Assembly: GCF_003574315.2 (NCBI RefSeq)
Contig: NZ_AP025739.1
Span: 2,790,001-2,854,000 of the forward strand
Reading direction: 5' to 3'
DNA length: 64,000 nt
Origin: Capsulimonas corticalis
GTDB lineage: Bacteria > Armatimonadota > Armatimonadia > Armatimonadales > Capsulimonadaceae
The notes under the pieces were generated by a model, which saw only the letters and a program-made list of their open reading frames with translations, did no database searches and was not told the DNA's origin. The position numbers were made by a program, and so were the translations under genes. Below, in pieces: positions 1-9,337 of this stretch (the first letter of the stretch is position 1; each line of letters begins with the position of its first letter).

Positions 1-14
1 AAGGAAAAAACGAA

Positions 15-845
15 ATGAAGAAAACTTCATTACAATCAGGGTTTACTCTGATTGAACTTCTCGTGGTCATAGCAATCATCGCTATTCTTGCCGCAATCCT
101 GTTCCCCGTCTTCGCCAAGGCCCGAGAGAAGGCTCGCCAGATCAGCTGCGCTTCGAACGAGCGGCAGCTCGGGCTCGGATTTATGCAGTATTCCCAGGAT
201 AACGACGAGAGATATCCGCAAGGCTCGAACACCGCGACCTGGGGACAAGGGTGGGCCGGTCAGATTTACCCGTACGTAAAAAGCGCCGGCCTCTACAAGT
301 GCCCCGACGATTCGACCTCTCCGAGCTCCACGACGACGAGCGTTGTGTCTTATTGCATTAACAAGAATCTCACCCCAGATCAGGGTTTTAGCACCATCGC
401 GGGGCTGACCGCGCCCACGAACACGGTTTTGATCTGTGAGGCGACCGGGGTAAACAACGTCGACTTTACGAATGTACCGTCTTCCGACACTTCGTCGCCG
501 GACGCTTTCGGTATTGACAACTATGATGGCGGCGGCCAATGGGATACCGGCTATCTTCTGGGCACTCAGGCAAAGCCGTGGAACAATCATATCAAGAACG
601 CGACCGGTCGTCACACGGACGCTTCTAACTTCCTGCTCTGTGACGGGCATGTCAAGTGGCTCAAGGTCAGCAGTGTGTCGACGGGCTATACCGCTCAGGC
701 GGTCGACTGCAACACGCGCAGCGGATCGTCAACACCCGCCGGCGACGCGGCGTGCAATCAGGATTGGCGCGCCGCGGGAACGTCCGTTTCAAATGATTCC
801 GCGAACGGCAACGTCGGAATCGCCGCTACATTCAGCCCCATCTAA
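15..845 (+). CDS. DUF1559 prepilin-type protein (copy 1)
   Basis: A 276-residue protein with a type IV prepilin-like N-terminus: a short basic leader, then Gly-Phe-Thr-Leu-Ile-Glu at the predicted cleavage/methylation site and one hydrophobic helix (about residues 10-33). The helix is followed by the [13 protein letters not shown] block typical of DUF1559 proteins. Near residue 198 there is an H-x9-DG motif (His, nine residues, Asp-Gly-His) that marks the C-terminal part of this family. It is probably exported and assembled as a pseudopilin-like surface protein; its exact role is unknown. The ATG at 15 follows a purine-rich AAGGAAAA. Two more copies lie at 15035 and 29334, with almost identical N-termini and diverged C-terminal domains. 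No pilus assembly genes are adjacent. Confidence 0.9.
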   Translation: MKKTSLQSGFTLIELLVVIAIIAILAAILFPVFAKAREKARQISCASNERQLGLGFMQYSQDNDERYPQGSNTATWGQGWAGQIYPYVKSAGLYKCPDDSTSPSSTTTSVVSYCINKNLTPDQGFSTIAGLTAPTNTVLICEATGVNNVDFTNVPSSDTSSPDAFGIDNYDGGGQWDTGYLLGTQAKPWNNHIKNATGRHTDASNFLLCDGHVKWLKVSSVSTGYTAQAVDCNTRSGSSTPAGDAACNQDWRAAGTSVSNDSANGNVGIAATFSPI

Positions 846-910
846 ATCTCGAACGTTTGATTAGCTAAGCTTTCTTGGCGGCCTTCGCTCCATTTTTTGA
901 GCGACGGGCT

Positions 911-1771
911 TTATTCGTCCGCGATGTTTGCCGCGCGTGCTTTTGCTATCTTCACCGCGCGAAAGCGGGCGCGGTAAGCGCGGGGGCTGAACATGGTGTA
1001 TTTCTTAAAGTGCAGAGAGAAGTAGCAGAAGTCGAAGCCGACCTGGCTCGCGATTTTATTGACGGCCTCGTCCGTGTTTTCCAGCATCGCGCGGGCGTGC
1101 TCCAAGCGCTGGATGTCGAGATACTTCATCGGGCCGATCCCCACGTGCTTGCGGAATAAGTGCGACAGGTTCGAAACCGACATACAATGCCGTTCGGCCA
1201 GATCCGGCAGCGAAATATCGCGGTCGAAGTTCTCGCGCATAAAGTCCATGGCCGCCAAAATCCGTGGATCGGTATTGTGATGCCGGGACAGCGGGTTCCA
1301 CAGATCGCACTGGAGCAGCGCCGCCTCCAGGGCGTTCGACATAAAGTGCTGCTTGCGATGGAACAGCTCCTTCGAGTATTGGACGACCCTTTCCATGTCC
1401 GAAATGATGCTTTGCCATGGCGACGCTTCCGCAATCCTGATTTCCATCAGAGCGCCGTCATGCTGGGGCCATTGCATGAGCTCCACCCACTCCTTCTGCG
1501 GCTGAAAATGAATCCAGGTATACTCCCAGAACGTTCCTTCGGCCCTGTACTCCTGTCGCCTGCCGGGCGGAACCAGGACGATCGAGCCGACGGCGACAGG
1601 CAGGTCGATGACGCCGCAGAATACCCCCTGTCCGTCGGTCGTCGCCAGGATCTGCCAGTCGTCGGTTCCGGACGGGCGCATCACTCGATGCCCGTGAAGC
1701 AGGCGCTCGTGCCCCGCGTAAATCGGGCCGTTATTTTCCAGCCATTGCCAGGCGATATGCTCTCGTTTCAT
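911..1771 (-). CDS. AraC-family transcriptional regulator
   Basis: About 286 residues. The N-terminal half is a cupin-like sensor domain, including a VLVPPGRRQEYRA segment as in arabinose-binding AraC domains. The C-terminal ~100 residues carry two helix-turn-helix motifs (DISLPDLAERHCMSVSNLSHLF and IASQVGFDFCYFSLHFKKY) ending in the usual SPRAYR signature. It is transcribed divergently from the secreted GH2 enzyme at 1992, so it most likely senses a sugar and activates that gene. The ATG at 1771 is chosen because it begins just before the sensor domain. An in-frame TTG at 1846 would add 25 low-complexity residues and is less likely. Confidence 0.88.
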   Translation of the reverse strand: MKREHIAWQWLENNGPIYAGHERLLHGHRVMRPSGTDDWQILATTDGQGVFCGVIDLPVAVGSIVLVPPGRRQEYRAEGTFWEYTWIHFQPQKEWVELMQWPQHDGALMEIRIAEASPWQSIISDMERVVQYSKELFHRKQHFMSNALEAALLQCDLWNPLSRHHNTDPRILAAMDFMRENFDRDISLPDLAERHCMSVSNLSHLFRKHVGIGPMKYLDIQRLEHARAMLENTDEAVNKIASQVGFDFCYFSLHFKKYTMFSPRAYRARFRAVKIAKARAANIADE

Positions 1772-1930
1772 GGATGTGTTTTCGCTTCGTTCATTTTCTG
1801 AGTTGATATGCGGGCGATATCGGCGGCGATTGGACACCGTCTGCAATTTTCACAAAACGCGTGAGGGACCAACTTCACTGCGGCCGCCATAGAATTGCAA
1901 AATATTATAACTTTTCTGCGCGATTTTACA

Positions 1931-1959
1931 TCGACGCAGACGGCGGAATCCTTTATAAT
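1931..1959 (+). promoter_or_regulatory. Predicted promoter of the GH2 gene
   Basis: TCGACG at 1931-1936 and a perfect TATAAT at 1954-1959 are separated by 17 bp, giving a start near 1966 and a leader of about 26 nt. The leader contains an AGGAAG ribosome-binding site just before the ATG at 1992. The AraC regulator is divergent. Confidence 0.55.
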
Positions 1960-1991
1960 TACGCCAATCTCATTGTGACAGGAAGATTTTC

Positions 1992-4835
1992 ATGCCAACT
2001 TCAGCTCTCCAAAGGGCCGCGATTGTCGCTGCGGCGGCCACCGCGTTTCTGCCCGCCGTCGGCCATGCCGCCGACTCTTCCGCGCGGGAGCGGATCTTAT
2101 TCGATGGGGACTGGCGCTTCCGCCAGGATCCCGCCACGCTCCCTCCGCTTCAGGACGGCGCCGCCGTCGCCGGCTGGCGCTGGAAGGCGGCGGACTCGCC
2201 GGCGTCGGAAGAACTCGCCGCGACGGGCGTGACGACCTCGGGCGCTGGCTGGGCGGACGCCGCCGTGGGGCAGGATATTTTCTCCGGCAAATCTGGATTT
2301 GCGTGGATCCGCGCCACGCTGCCGGACCTCGCGGGGCCGGGACGCACGCTGCGCTTCGGGGGCGTGGATGACAACGCCGACGTTTATGTCAACGGCAAGA
2401 AGCTGATCCATCACGAGGGCTGGAACCAGGCGTTTGACGTCCCTCTAGACGATGTGTGGAACGCCGCCGGCCCGAACGTCGTCGCCGTGCGCGTCGAAAA
2501 CGGGCAGGGCGCCGGCGGCCTCTCCAAGGGCGTCTCCGTTGGACTCGCGCCGATCGTGGCGGGCGCGCCCACGACCAGCCCGAGCGACCCCAAGTTCCGG
2601 GATTTCAACTGGCGCAAGGTGCATCTGCCGCATGATTATTGTGTCGAGGGGACGTTTACGCCGGACGGCGACGCCAGCCATGGCTCGCTGATCCCCACGT
2701 CCGCATGGTACCGCAAGACATTTACGCTGCCGGCGTCCGATCAGGGCAAGAGCCTCTGGATCGATTTCGACGGCGTGTATCGCCGGACGGAAGTTTACCT
2801 CAACGGCCATCTCCTGGGCGCCCATGCGTGCGGCTATACGCCGTTCCGCTTCGATCTCTCCAAAGACGCCGTTTATGGCGGCAAGAATGTGATTTCCGTC
2901 CATGTCGATCCCACCCAGGCCGAGGGCTGGTGGTATGAAGGCGCGGGCATCTACCGGCATGTCTGGCTCAACAAGGCCGCGCCCGCGCATGTCGCGCCCT
3001 GGGGAACGTTCGTCGCTTCCGATGTGAAGGACGCGCTTGGCAAACCGTCGGCGTCGCTGACGATCACTACGACGGTGGCGAACGACGGCGCGGCTTCCGA
3101 CGCCGTGGTCGTCTCCAGTGTGTTCGGGCCCGATGGGAAGCAGGCGGCGCAAACCAAATCTTCGGTCTCGCTGACCGCGGGCGCCTCGACGGATCTCACG
3201 CAGACCGTCTCGCTCGCCTCCGCGCGCCTCTGGTCTCTCCAGAAGCCGCAGCTTTACCGCCTGCACACCGAAGTGGTGCAGGGCGGCAAGGTGATCGATA
3301 CGGAAGACACAAGTTTCGGCGTGCGCTCGATCCGGTGGGACGCCGAGAAGGGCTTCTTCCTGAACGAGAAGCCGGTCAAGATCCAGGGCGTCTGCAACCA
3401 TCAGGACTTCGCCGGCGTCGGCGTCGCCGTTCCCGATACGCTGCAATACTGGCGCGTCCGCAAGCTCCAGTCGATGGGCGCGAACGCCTGGCGCACCTCG
3501 CACAATCCTCCGAACATCGCCGTGCTGGACGCCTGCGATAAGCTCGGCATGCTGGTGATGGATGAAAACCGGCATCTGGGCGACACTGAAGACGGCAAGG
3601 CGAGCATGACCACGCCGTACGAAGACCTTGCCGAAGTGCAGACCATGGTGCGGCGTGATCGCAATCACCCCAGCATTATCCTCTGGTCGATGTGCAACGA
3701 AGAGGGAATCCAGAGCACGGAGCACGGCGCCAAGATCTTCAGCGCCATGCGTGACGCCGTGCGCAAATACGACGCCACGCGTCCCGTCTCGTGCGCCATG
3801 AACGGCGGCTACGATTCCGCAGTCGGCATCACCTCCGTCGAAGATCTCCAGGGGATCAACTACAACCCCAGTGCTTACGATTGGTTCCACAAGGCGCACC
3901 CCACGCTGCCGCTCTACGGCAGCGAGACGGCCAGCCAGGTCGCGACGCGCGGAATCTACAGCTGGGATACATTCAAGAACGACACGGGATCGTTCACGGG
4001 AGTTCCGGAAAAGGGCTATGTGAGCGCCTACGACGTCAACGCCCCCAATTGGGCGGAAACGGCGGAGAACGCCTGGAAGCCCATCGGCGAGCGCTCCTAT
4101 GTCGCCGGCGGCTTCGTCTGGACCGGCTTCGACTACAAAGGCGAGCCGACGCCGTTTGGCTGGCCGGACGTCAACTCGAACTTCGGCGTGATCGACATGG
4201 CCGGCTTCCCCAAGGACACTTACTGGTACTATCAGTCGGTTTGGGGCGACAAGCCCGTCACCCACGTCCTGCCGCACTGGAACTGGGCCGGCAAGGAGGG
4301 GCAGACGGTCAAAGTCTGGGCCTTCAGCAACGCCGACAGTGTCGAGCTGTTCGTGAACGGTCAGAGCCTTGGCAAGAAGCCCGTTCCGCATCTCGGCCAT
4401 CTGGAGTGGGACGCCGTTTATGCGCCGGGAACGCTGGAGGCGCGCGGTTACGATGCGTCCGGTAAAGTCGTCTCGTCCGACAAAGTCGAGACGGCGGGCG
4501 CGCCGGCGGCGCTGACGCTGACGACCGACCGCACACAGATCGCGCCCGATGGCGAGGACCTGACGGTGGTCGAAGTGCGCGTCGTCGACGACAAAGGCCG
4601 CGTCGTGCCCGCCTCCGACGATCTCATCTCCTTTGAAGTCACGGGCGTCGGCCACATCGCCGGTGTCGGCAACGGCAATCCCAGCGATCACGATCCAGAC
4701 CAGGCGCCGACCCGCCACGCCTTCCACGGCCTGGCGGCCGTCCTCGTCGCCGCCGGCGAAGCCAAGGGCGCGATCCACCTCACCGCCACCGCGCCGGGCC
4801 TCAAGCCCGCGTCTCTTGACCTGGAAGCGAAGTAA
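1992..4835 (+). CDS. Secreted glycoside hydrolase family 2 (beta-galactosidase-like)
   Basis: A 947-residue enzyme with a signal peptide (about residues 1-26, ending VGHAA). GH2 domain order is visible: N-terminal jelly-roll sugar-binding domain, immunoglobulin-like domain (about 330-440), TIM-barrel catalytic domain (about 445-750) and C-terminal Ig-like domains resembling DUF4982 and invasin-type repeats. The catalytic acid/base pair is visible as Asn569-Glu570 (WSMCNEEG), and the probable nucleophile is Glu645 in LYGSETAS. It would hydrolyse beta-galactosides or related beta-glycosides outside the cytoplasm; the exact sugar cannot be read from the sequence. The N-terminal domain looks longer than usual, with an insertion around residues 40-90. 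It is divergent from an AraC regulator and followed by a strong terminator, so it is probably monocistronic. Confidence 0.92.
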   Translation: MPTSALQRAAIVAAAATAFLPAVGHAADSSARERILFDGDWRFRQDPATLPPLQDGAAVAGWRWKAADSPASEELAATGVTTSGAGWADAAVGQDIFSGKSGFAWIRATLPDLAGPGRTLRFGGVDDNADVYVNGKKLIHHEGWNQAFDVPLDDVWNAAGPNVVAVRVENGQGAGGLSKGVSVGLAPIVAGAPTTSPSDPKFRDFNWRKVHLPHDYCVEGTFTPDGDASHGSLIPTSAWYRKTFTLPASDQGKSLWIDFDGVYRRTEVYLNGHLLGAHACGYTPFRFDLSKDAVYGGKNVISVHVDPTQAEGWWYEGAGIYRHVWLNKAAPAHVAPWGTFVASDVKDALGKPSASLTITTTVANDGAASDAVVVSSVFGPDGKQAAQTKSSVSLTAGASTDLTQTVSLASARLWSLQKPQLYRLHTEVVQGGKVIDTEDTSFGVRSIRWDAEKGFFLNEKPVKIQGVCNHQDFAGVGVAVPDTLQYWRVRKLQSMGANAWRTSHNPPNIAVLDACDKLGMLVMDENRHLGDTEDGKASMTTPYEDLAEVQTMVRRDRNHPSIILWSMCNEEGIQSTEHGAKIFSAMRDAVRKYDATRPVSCAMNGGYDSAVGITSVEDLQGINYNPSAYDWFHKAHPTLPLYGSETASQVATRGIYSWDTFKNDTGSFTGVPEKGYVSAYDVNAPNWAETAENAWKPIGERSYVAGGFVWTGFDYKGEPTPFGWPDVNSNFGVIDMAGFPKDTYWYYQSVWGDKPVTHVLPHWNWAGKEGQTVKVWAFSNADSVELFVNGQSLGKKPVPHLGHLEWDAVYAPGTLEARGYDASGKVVSSDKVETAGAPAALTLTTDRTQIAPDGEDLTVVEVRVVDDKGRVVPASDDLISFEVTGVGHIAGVGNGNPSDHDPDQAPTRHAFHGLAAVLVAAGEAKGAIHLTATAPGLKPASLDLEAK

Positions 4836-4875
4836 CCGTTTCCGAGTTTGTGACACGGTAACGCTCATATCAGAC

Positions 4876-4908
4876 AACGCCCGGCTGCGATTTTGCAGCC
4901 GGGCGTTT
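4876..4908 (+). terminator. Rho-independent terminator after GH2
   Basis: A perfect 13-bp stem (4876-4888 with 4896-4908; core CGCCCGGCTGC) with a short T-rich loop, ending in a run of Ts. It lies 40 bp after the GH2 stop codon. Confidence 0.85.
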
Positions 4909-4997
4909 CTGTTGGACGAGATTATGCATGCTTGATAGGATTTTGTGTGAGAAAGCGAGAATAACGCTGCGGCTAGCATAATCCTCGGAGGCTATCA

Positions 4998-6437
4998 TTG
5001 AGCGACCATAAATTCCGTCTTTTGCCCCGGCCGCCCAGAGATGCATTCTTCTCCTGGCTGCTGCGCGTCTCGTCATTTGGGTTCGCGCTCTTTTGCTATG
5101 ACGCCTATCGGCATAATTTTCAGATCAACCCCAGCAAACCCGTCGGCCACATTCTGATTCAGGCGCTCTTTCTCGCGGCGCCGGTCTTGTGGGCGTTCGC
5201 TTTAGTTCGGCTGCCGCAGTCGGTGGTCGAAGGCGAGACCATCCTTTGCCGAAACTCGGTTCGGGACCTCGTCGCTCGCAATTGGTGGAGCATCCTGCTC
5301 TATCTGACGCCGGCGATGACCGGCTGTCTGTTGCTTGCCGGGCAGGCCCTTCAAAATCCCGCCGCCATCATGATTGTCCCCATGAGTCTGGGAACCGCGC
5401 TATTCACCGGCGTCGTGCTGTTCATCGCCGCCGCGTGCGCCGCCAGCGTTCGCTTTACCGGCGGGGCTCTCAGCCGGCTGAGTGACGGCTTGCGTCTGGG
5501 AATCTCCCTGTTCCTGCCCTGGGAGAAGATTGGCAGTGTGGTCCGAAGCGGGGAAGTCTATGGCTTCTGCGCTCCTGGCATGGACGGCGTCACGGGGGGC
5601 TATTACCGCATCAAAGACCCCGAGACGCGGCAATGGCTGGACGGCGCGCTGACGGAAGTCGGCGCGCGCATCCGCAATCAGCCGGCCCCGTTAGATTTCG
5701 CGCTGCAATTCGCGGCGCTCGCGATTTCTCTGGGAGCGATCGCGCTCGGCTACTGGCTTTACGGCGTCCGCCGGATGGACTGGCAGGACGTGCTGCTGAT
5801 CGAGTCCGCGATCGCCTATGGCGCCATCGCCGGCATGGAGATGCTGCGCGGCTTCGCCCGCGTCGAGCGCCTCAAGCCGGCGTCGCGGCGCCAGGACGCC
5901 GTGGCCCCGAATAAGGCGGCGGATTATACCGACGACAATGAGAGCTGGATCGTCACGGAAGAAGATGGACGCAAAGTGACTCGGCGGGTGGTGTTTGGGG
6001 AGGCGCCGGATAGGGACGCCGACGATTGGAACTCAATGGTCGATCTTGGCTTCGTGCTTCCGCGTGAACGCCAGACGCCCCTCCAGCGTGTCGCGGGCGA
6101 TGCCTTGAAATATGACGGGGAGGTGCTGAACGGCGGACATTTGCAATACTTTGAAAACCGGGGCGAAGCGCACGCCGAAGACACGATCCGCGCGCTGGAG
6201 GCGCTTGGCGCCCGCGATCATCAAGCCATACTCACGGCAGCGCTTGCGGCGTGGCGGGGACAATCGCGCAAGCCGATCCGGTCGGCGCTGGAATATTCCC
6301 GAAAGGCGAACGAGGGCGAATTCGACGCCCTCGACAGCCAGTACTACGCGGCCCAGCCGGATCTCAACAGCTACCTTCGGGCATACTTGGCGAAGAACCG
6401 TGACGGGTTTATCGTCGATCGGCCGCTTGATGGCTAG
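4998..6437 (+). CDS. Membrane protein with C-terminal DUF4375 domain
   Basis: A 479-residue protein starting at TTG with a strong GGAGG-containing site 4 to 11 bases upstream. The first ~290 residues hold several hydrophobic segments (about 45-65, 95-115, 120-150, 230-250 and 262-280), consistent with a multi-pass membrane domain. The last ~130 residues resemble DUF4375: the segment DALKYDGEVLNGGHLQYFEN followed by a helical region ending near EGEFDALDSQYY. The function of this domain is unknown; it is often seen in immunity-like or uncharacterised proteins. The gene converges with, and overlaps by 4 bp, the DHA2 transporter on the other strand. Confidence 0.7.
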   Translation: MSDHKFRLLPRPPRDAFFSWLLRVSSFGFALFCYDAYRHNFQINPSKPVGHILIQALFLAAPVLWAFALVRLPQSVVEGETILCRNSVRDLVARNWWSILLYLTPAMTGCLLLAGQALQNPAAIMIVPMSLGTALFTGVVLFIAAACAASVRFTGGALSRLSDGLRLGISLFLPWEKIGSVVRSGEVYGFCAPGMDGVTGGYYRIKDPETRQWLDGALTEVGARIRNQPAPLDFALQFAALAISLGAIALGYWLYGVRRMDWQDVLLIESAIAYGAIAGMEMLRGFARVERLKPASRRQDAVAPNKAADYTDDNESWIVTEEDGRKVTRRVVFGEAPDRDADDWNSMVDLGFVLPRERQTPLQRVAGDALKYDGEVLNGGHLQYFENRGEAHAEDTIRALEALGARDHQAILTAALAAWRGQSRKPIRSALEYSRKANEGEFDALDSQYYAAQPDLNSYLRAYLAKNRDGFIVDRPLDG

Positions 6438-8032
6438 TGCCCGCCGCCTTGCGTCGGGCCGGCGCTTGTTTTGGGCTTGCGGATCAGGAGGATCGCGGGG
6501 GCGGTGCAGACGAAGCACATCAGGATGAGCATGAAGGCGTTGTCGTAGGCCAGCGTGCGCGATTGGCGCATGAGGGTCTGTTCGAGAATGGTGTACGCTT
6601 GCTGCTGCGCGTCGACGAGCGATGAGCCATGGGAATGAAGCGTGGCCGTCAGACCCTGAAGACGCGAGGTGAAGGCGGGGTTGGCGCTGTTGTAGTTCTG
6701 GATCAGGTTGATTCGGTGGAACTGGGACATGTTCGCGACGTATGTTGCGAGCACGGCGATGCCGAAGGATCCGCCAAGCTGTCTGGACAGATTGATCAGG
6801 CCCGACGCTTGCTGGATCTCCTGCGGCTTGAGGCTGCTGAACGCCGCCATGTTGATGGGGGTGAACAGCAGGCCCAGGCCCAGACCGCGAATCAGCAGGG
6901 CGAAGCGGGCGCTCGCCTCGCCGCTCTGCGGGGTCATATGGCCGAGCATCCACATCGACGTCATGAACAGAATAACCCCGATGCACAGCAGCAGGCGCAG
7001 ATCGACCAGCGGCTTGGCGCCGTTCAAAAGGCGTCCGCAAACGAGGGCGCTGAAGGCCGTGGCGAGGCCTCCGGGCAGCAGCGCCAGACCCGTCTGCGTG
7101 GGCGTGAAGCCCAGAATATCCTGGGTGAAGACCGGGAAGATGTAGATGCCTCCAAAGAGGCCGAAGCCCAGCGAGAGAAACAGAAACAGGCAGGCCGAGA
7201 GCTGTTTGTTGTGCAGAACGCGGAAGTTGACGACCGGCGCCTTGTTGCGCGGCGACAGCTCCCAAACGAGCATCGAGATCAGGCTGACCGCCGAGACGAT
7301 CGACCAGCGTACGATCCAGGCGTCATTGAACCAGTCGTTCTTCTGGCCTTCTTCCAGCACGTATTGCAGCGAGCCGAGGCCCAGCGCGAGGAGGCCGATC
7401 CCCAGCCAGTCGATCCGCGCGGTGCTCAGCGGCGTATCCGGGTCCTGCAAAAACGTCGTGACGAGCGCGATGGAAGTCAGGCCGATCGGGATGTTGATGA
7501 AGAAGCACCAGCTCCAGGTGTAATTGTCCGTGATCCATCCGCCGAGTGTTGGGCCAATCGTCGGCGCCACGATAACCCCGAGCAGGAAGATCGCCTGCAC
7601 CAGCCCCTGTTCTTCTTTTGGGAAGATCTGCCGCAGGGTCGCCTGCGCCGTCGAGAGCAGCGCCGCGCCGCCCGCGCCTTGCAGGATGCGCCAGACGACG
7701 AGCTCTCCCAGGCTGTGCGAGGTGCCGCAGAAGAACGACGAGATGATGAACAGGAAGATCGAGAATGTCAGATAGCGTTTGCGTCCGAAGCGCGCCGTCA
7801 GGAACGCCGTCATCGGCAGCACGACGACATTGGAGAGGATATAGCCCGTGGAGACCCACGCGATGTCCTGCACCGTCGCTCCCAAGTTTCCAGCCATCGT
7901 CGGGAGGGCCACGTTGACGATGGTCGTGTCCAGCACTTCCATGATCGACGCGGTGATTAAGCCGAGCAGGATCAGCCAGCGCGCGGATACAAGCTCGCCT
8001 GGCGGATTTGCCGCAGCGATATTAGTCGCCAT
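6434..8032 (-). CDS. DHA2-family MFS drug efflux transporter (copy 1)
   Basis: A 532-residue protein with 14 predicted transmembrane segments. It has the MFS motif A region (LTARFGRKRYL), the motif C-like segment GGAALLSTAQATLRQIFP and the PTIGPTLGGWITDNYTWSWCFFINIPIG block of the EmrB/QacA subfamily. It would export hydrophobic drugs or metabolites by proton antiport. The ATG at 8032 has a GAGGAA site upstream. A close paralogue at 60363-62054 is regulated by a TetR repressor, and both upstream regions share an ACACTCGT operator core. No membrane-fusion partner (EmrA-like) is adjacent. Confidence 0.93.
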   Translation of the reverse strand: MATNIAAANPPGELVSARWLILLGLITASIMEVLDTTIVNVALPTMAGNLGATVQDIAWVSTGYILSNVVVLPMTAFLTARFGRKRYLTFSIFLFIISSFFCGTSHSLGELVVWRILQGAGGAALLSTAQATLRQIFPKEEQGLVQAIFLLGVIVAPTIGPTLGGWITDNYTWSWCFFINIPIGLTSIALVTTFLQDPDTPLSTARIDWLGIGLLALGLGSLQYVLEEGQKNDWFNDAWIVRWSIVSAVSLISMLVWELSPRNKAPVVNFRVLHNKQLSACLFLFLSLGFGLFGGIYIFPVFTQDILGFTPTQTGLALLPGGLATAFSALVCGRLLNGAKPLVDLRLLLCIGVILFMTSMWMLGHMTPQSGEASARFALLIRGLGLGLLFTPINMAAFSSLKPQEIQQASGLINLSRQLGGSFGIAVLATYVANMSQFHRINLIQNYNSANPAFTSRLQGLTATLHSHGSSLVDAQQQAYTILEQTLMRQSRTLAYDNAFMLILMCFVCTAPAILLIRKPKTSAGPTQGGGH

Positions 8033-8057
8033 GTTCTATTCCTCGAATTCGTACAAT

Positions 8058-8076
8058 CAATGACACTCGTTCATTG
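8058..8076. promoter_or_regulatory. Inverted repeat, putative operator of DHA2 copy 1
   Basis: CAATGA-N7-TCATTG immediately overlaps the predicted minus-strand -10 box (TACAAT, 8073-8078). Its centre, ACACTCGT, matches the centre of the TetR operator at 62701-62736. This suggests a TetR-type repressor site. Confidence 0.5.
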
Positions 8077-8102
8077 TATCACGACGGCCCTGGTTTCCAC
8101 AA
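8073..8102 (-). promoter_or_regulatory. Predicted promoter of DHA2 copy 1
   Basis: On the minus strand, TTGTGG (8097-8102) and TACAAT (8073-8078) are separated by 18 bp. The -10 box overlaps the inverted repeat at 8058-8076. Confidence 0.45.
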
Positions 8103-8218
8103 GTGCGCGCCGCATCAAAAACTGGTAATTTTCGTGGAAATCGTGGAAAAATATCCCTGGATTCGAATATTCTCGCTCAAAAACAGCCTTTCGGCGTGCA
8201 TACGCCTTATTCCGGTGG

Positions 8219-8224
8219 TATACT
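8219..8224 (+). promoter_or_regulatory. Extended -10 promoter element before polyamine cluster
   Basis: TGGTATACT contains an extended -10 (TGn) plus TATACT at 8219-8224. There is no good -35 element. It would start a ~64-nt leader ahead of the GTG at 8294. Confidence 0.4.
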
Positions 8225-8293
8225 GAACGGGAACAAAATAGGGTCGGTTTTTCGTAGATAACTACTTGCTACGGATGACCCTCGGGGAGAGCA

Positions 8294-9259
8294 GTGACAA
8301 TACGCGAGTTTATGGACCGGAATTACCGGCACTTCAATTCCGCAGTGTGTGTAGACGCCGCCAGAGCGTGGAATGAACACTTGGACAAGGGCGGGAAGAT
8401 GTTCCTGACTCTGGCCGGCGCCATGAGCACGGCCGAGCTGGGGATTTCCGTCGCGGAATTGATTCGCAACGACAAGGTGCACGGCATCTGCTGCACCGGC
8501 GCCAATTTGGAAGAAGACGTCTTCAACCTTGTGGCGCACACACATTACGAGCGGATTCCGCAGTATCGCGCCCTGAGCGCGGCGGATGAAGTGGCCCTGC
8601 GCGACCGGGGAATGAACCGTGTGACGGACACGTGCATTCCCGAGGACCAGGCGATCCGCCGAATCGAAGACCACGTCCTGGAGCTTTGGAAAAAGGCCGA
8701 CCAGGCGGGTGAGAGTTTCTTTCCTTATGAGTTCATGTACCAGCTGCTCGGCAGCGGGGTTCTGGAAGGATCGTACGAAATCGATCCCAAGGACTCCTGG
8801 CTGCTGGCCGCGCGGGAAAAGGGTCTGCCGATCTTTGTTCCCGGCTGGGAGGACTCGACACTGGCCAACATCTTCACGAGCCATGTGATCAGCGGTGACA
8901 TCAGTCGTTACGGCGTCGTCAAAACCGGCGTGGAACTGATGGGCTTTCTGGTTCATTGGTATAAGGAGATCACCGCCAACTCGTCGCTCGGCTTTTTCCA
9001 AGTCGGCGGCGGCATTGCCGGAGACTTCCCGATCTGCGTCGTTCCGCTGATCGCCCAGGACCTCCAGGAAGAGTGCCGGCTCTGGGGCTATTTCGCCCAG
9101 ATCAGTGACAGCACGACCTCGTATGGCTCGTACAGCGGGGCTGTGCCCAACGAAAAGATCACCTGGGGAAAACTCGATTCGTCGACCCCCAGCTTTATCA
9201 TTGAATCGGATGCGACCATCGTCGCTCCGCTCATCTTCAACTACGTCTTAGGAAACTAA
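8294..9259 (+). CDS. Deoxyhypusine synthase-like protein
   Basis: A 321-residue member of the deoxyhypusine synthase superfamily (Rossmann-like NAD-binding fold). The conserved core is visible: LAGAMSTAELG, CTGANLEED, PIFVPGWEDSTLANIF, QVGGGIAGDFP (residues 236-246), TTSYGSYSGA and KITWGKLD. Eukaryotic deoxyhypusine synthase has its catalytic lysine three residues after the third glycine of the GGG motif; here that position is Gly243. The protein therefore cannot form the classical enzyme-imine intermediate and probably acts on a free polyamine or a different substrate. It starts at GTG after a GGGGAGAG site. AdoMet decarboxylase and agmatinase genes follow, which supports a polyamine role. 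Confidence 0.88.
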   Translation: MTIREFMDRNYRHFNSAVCVDAARAWNEHLDKGGKMFLTLAGAMSTAELGISVAELIRNDKVHGICCTGANLEEDVFNLVAHTHYERIPQYRALSAADEVALRDRGMNRVTDTCIPEDQAIRRIEDHVLELWKKADQAGESFFPYEFMYQLLGSGVLEGSYEIDPKDSWLLAAREKGLPIFVPGWEDSTLANIFTSHVISGDISRYGVVKTGVELMGFLVHWYKEITANSSLGFFQVGGGIAGDFPICVVPLIAQDLQEECRLWGYFAQISDSTTSYGSYSGAVPNEKITWGKLDSSTPSFIIESDATIVAPLIFNYVLGN

Positions 9260-9337
9260 CTCAGGCGACTGGGTTAGACGACAACAGACGACGTTCTAGG
9301 CAACTAGCGGTCACACAGGAAAATTTTTATTCGAAGA

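Noticed and set aside
2445-4979. An 844-codon open frame antisense to the GH2 gene
   Set aside because: The GH2 frame has a signal peptide and catalytic motifs; the antisense frame is Arg/Val-rich and follows from high-GC codon structure.
6629-7960. A 443-codon plus-strand frame antisense to the DHA2 pump
   Set aside because: The composition is repetitive Arg/Glu/Gln typical of a shadow frame; the pump is clear on the other strand.
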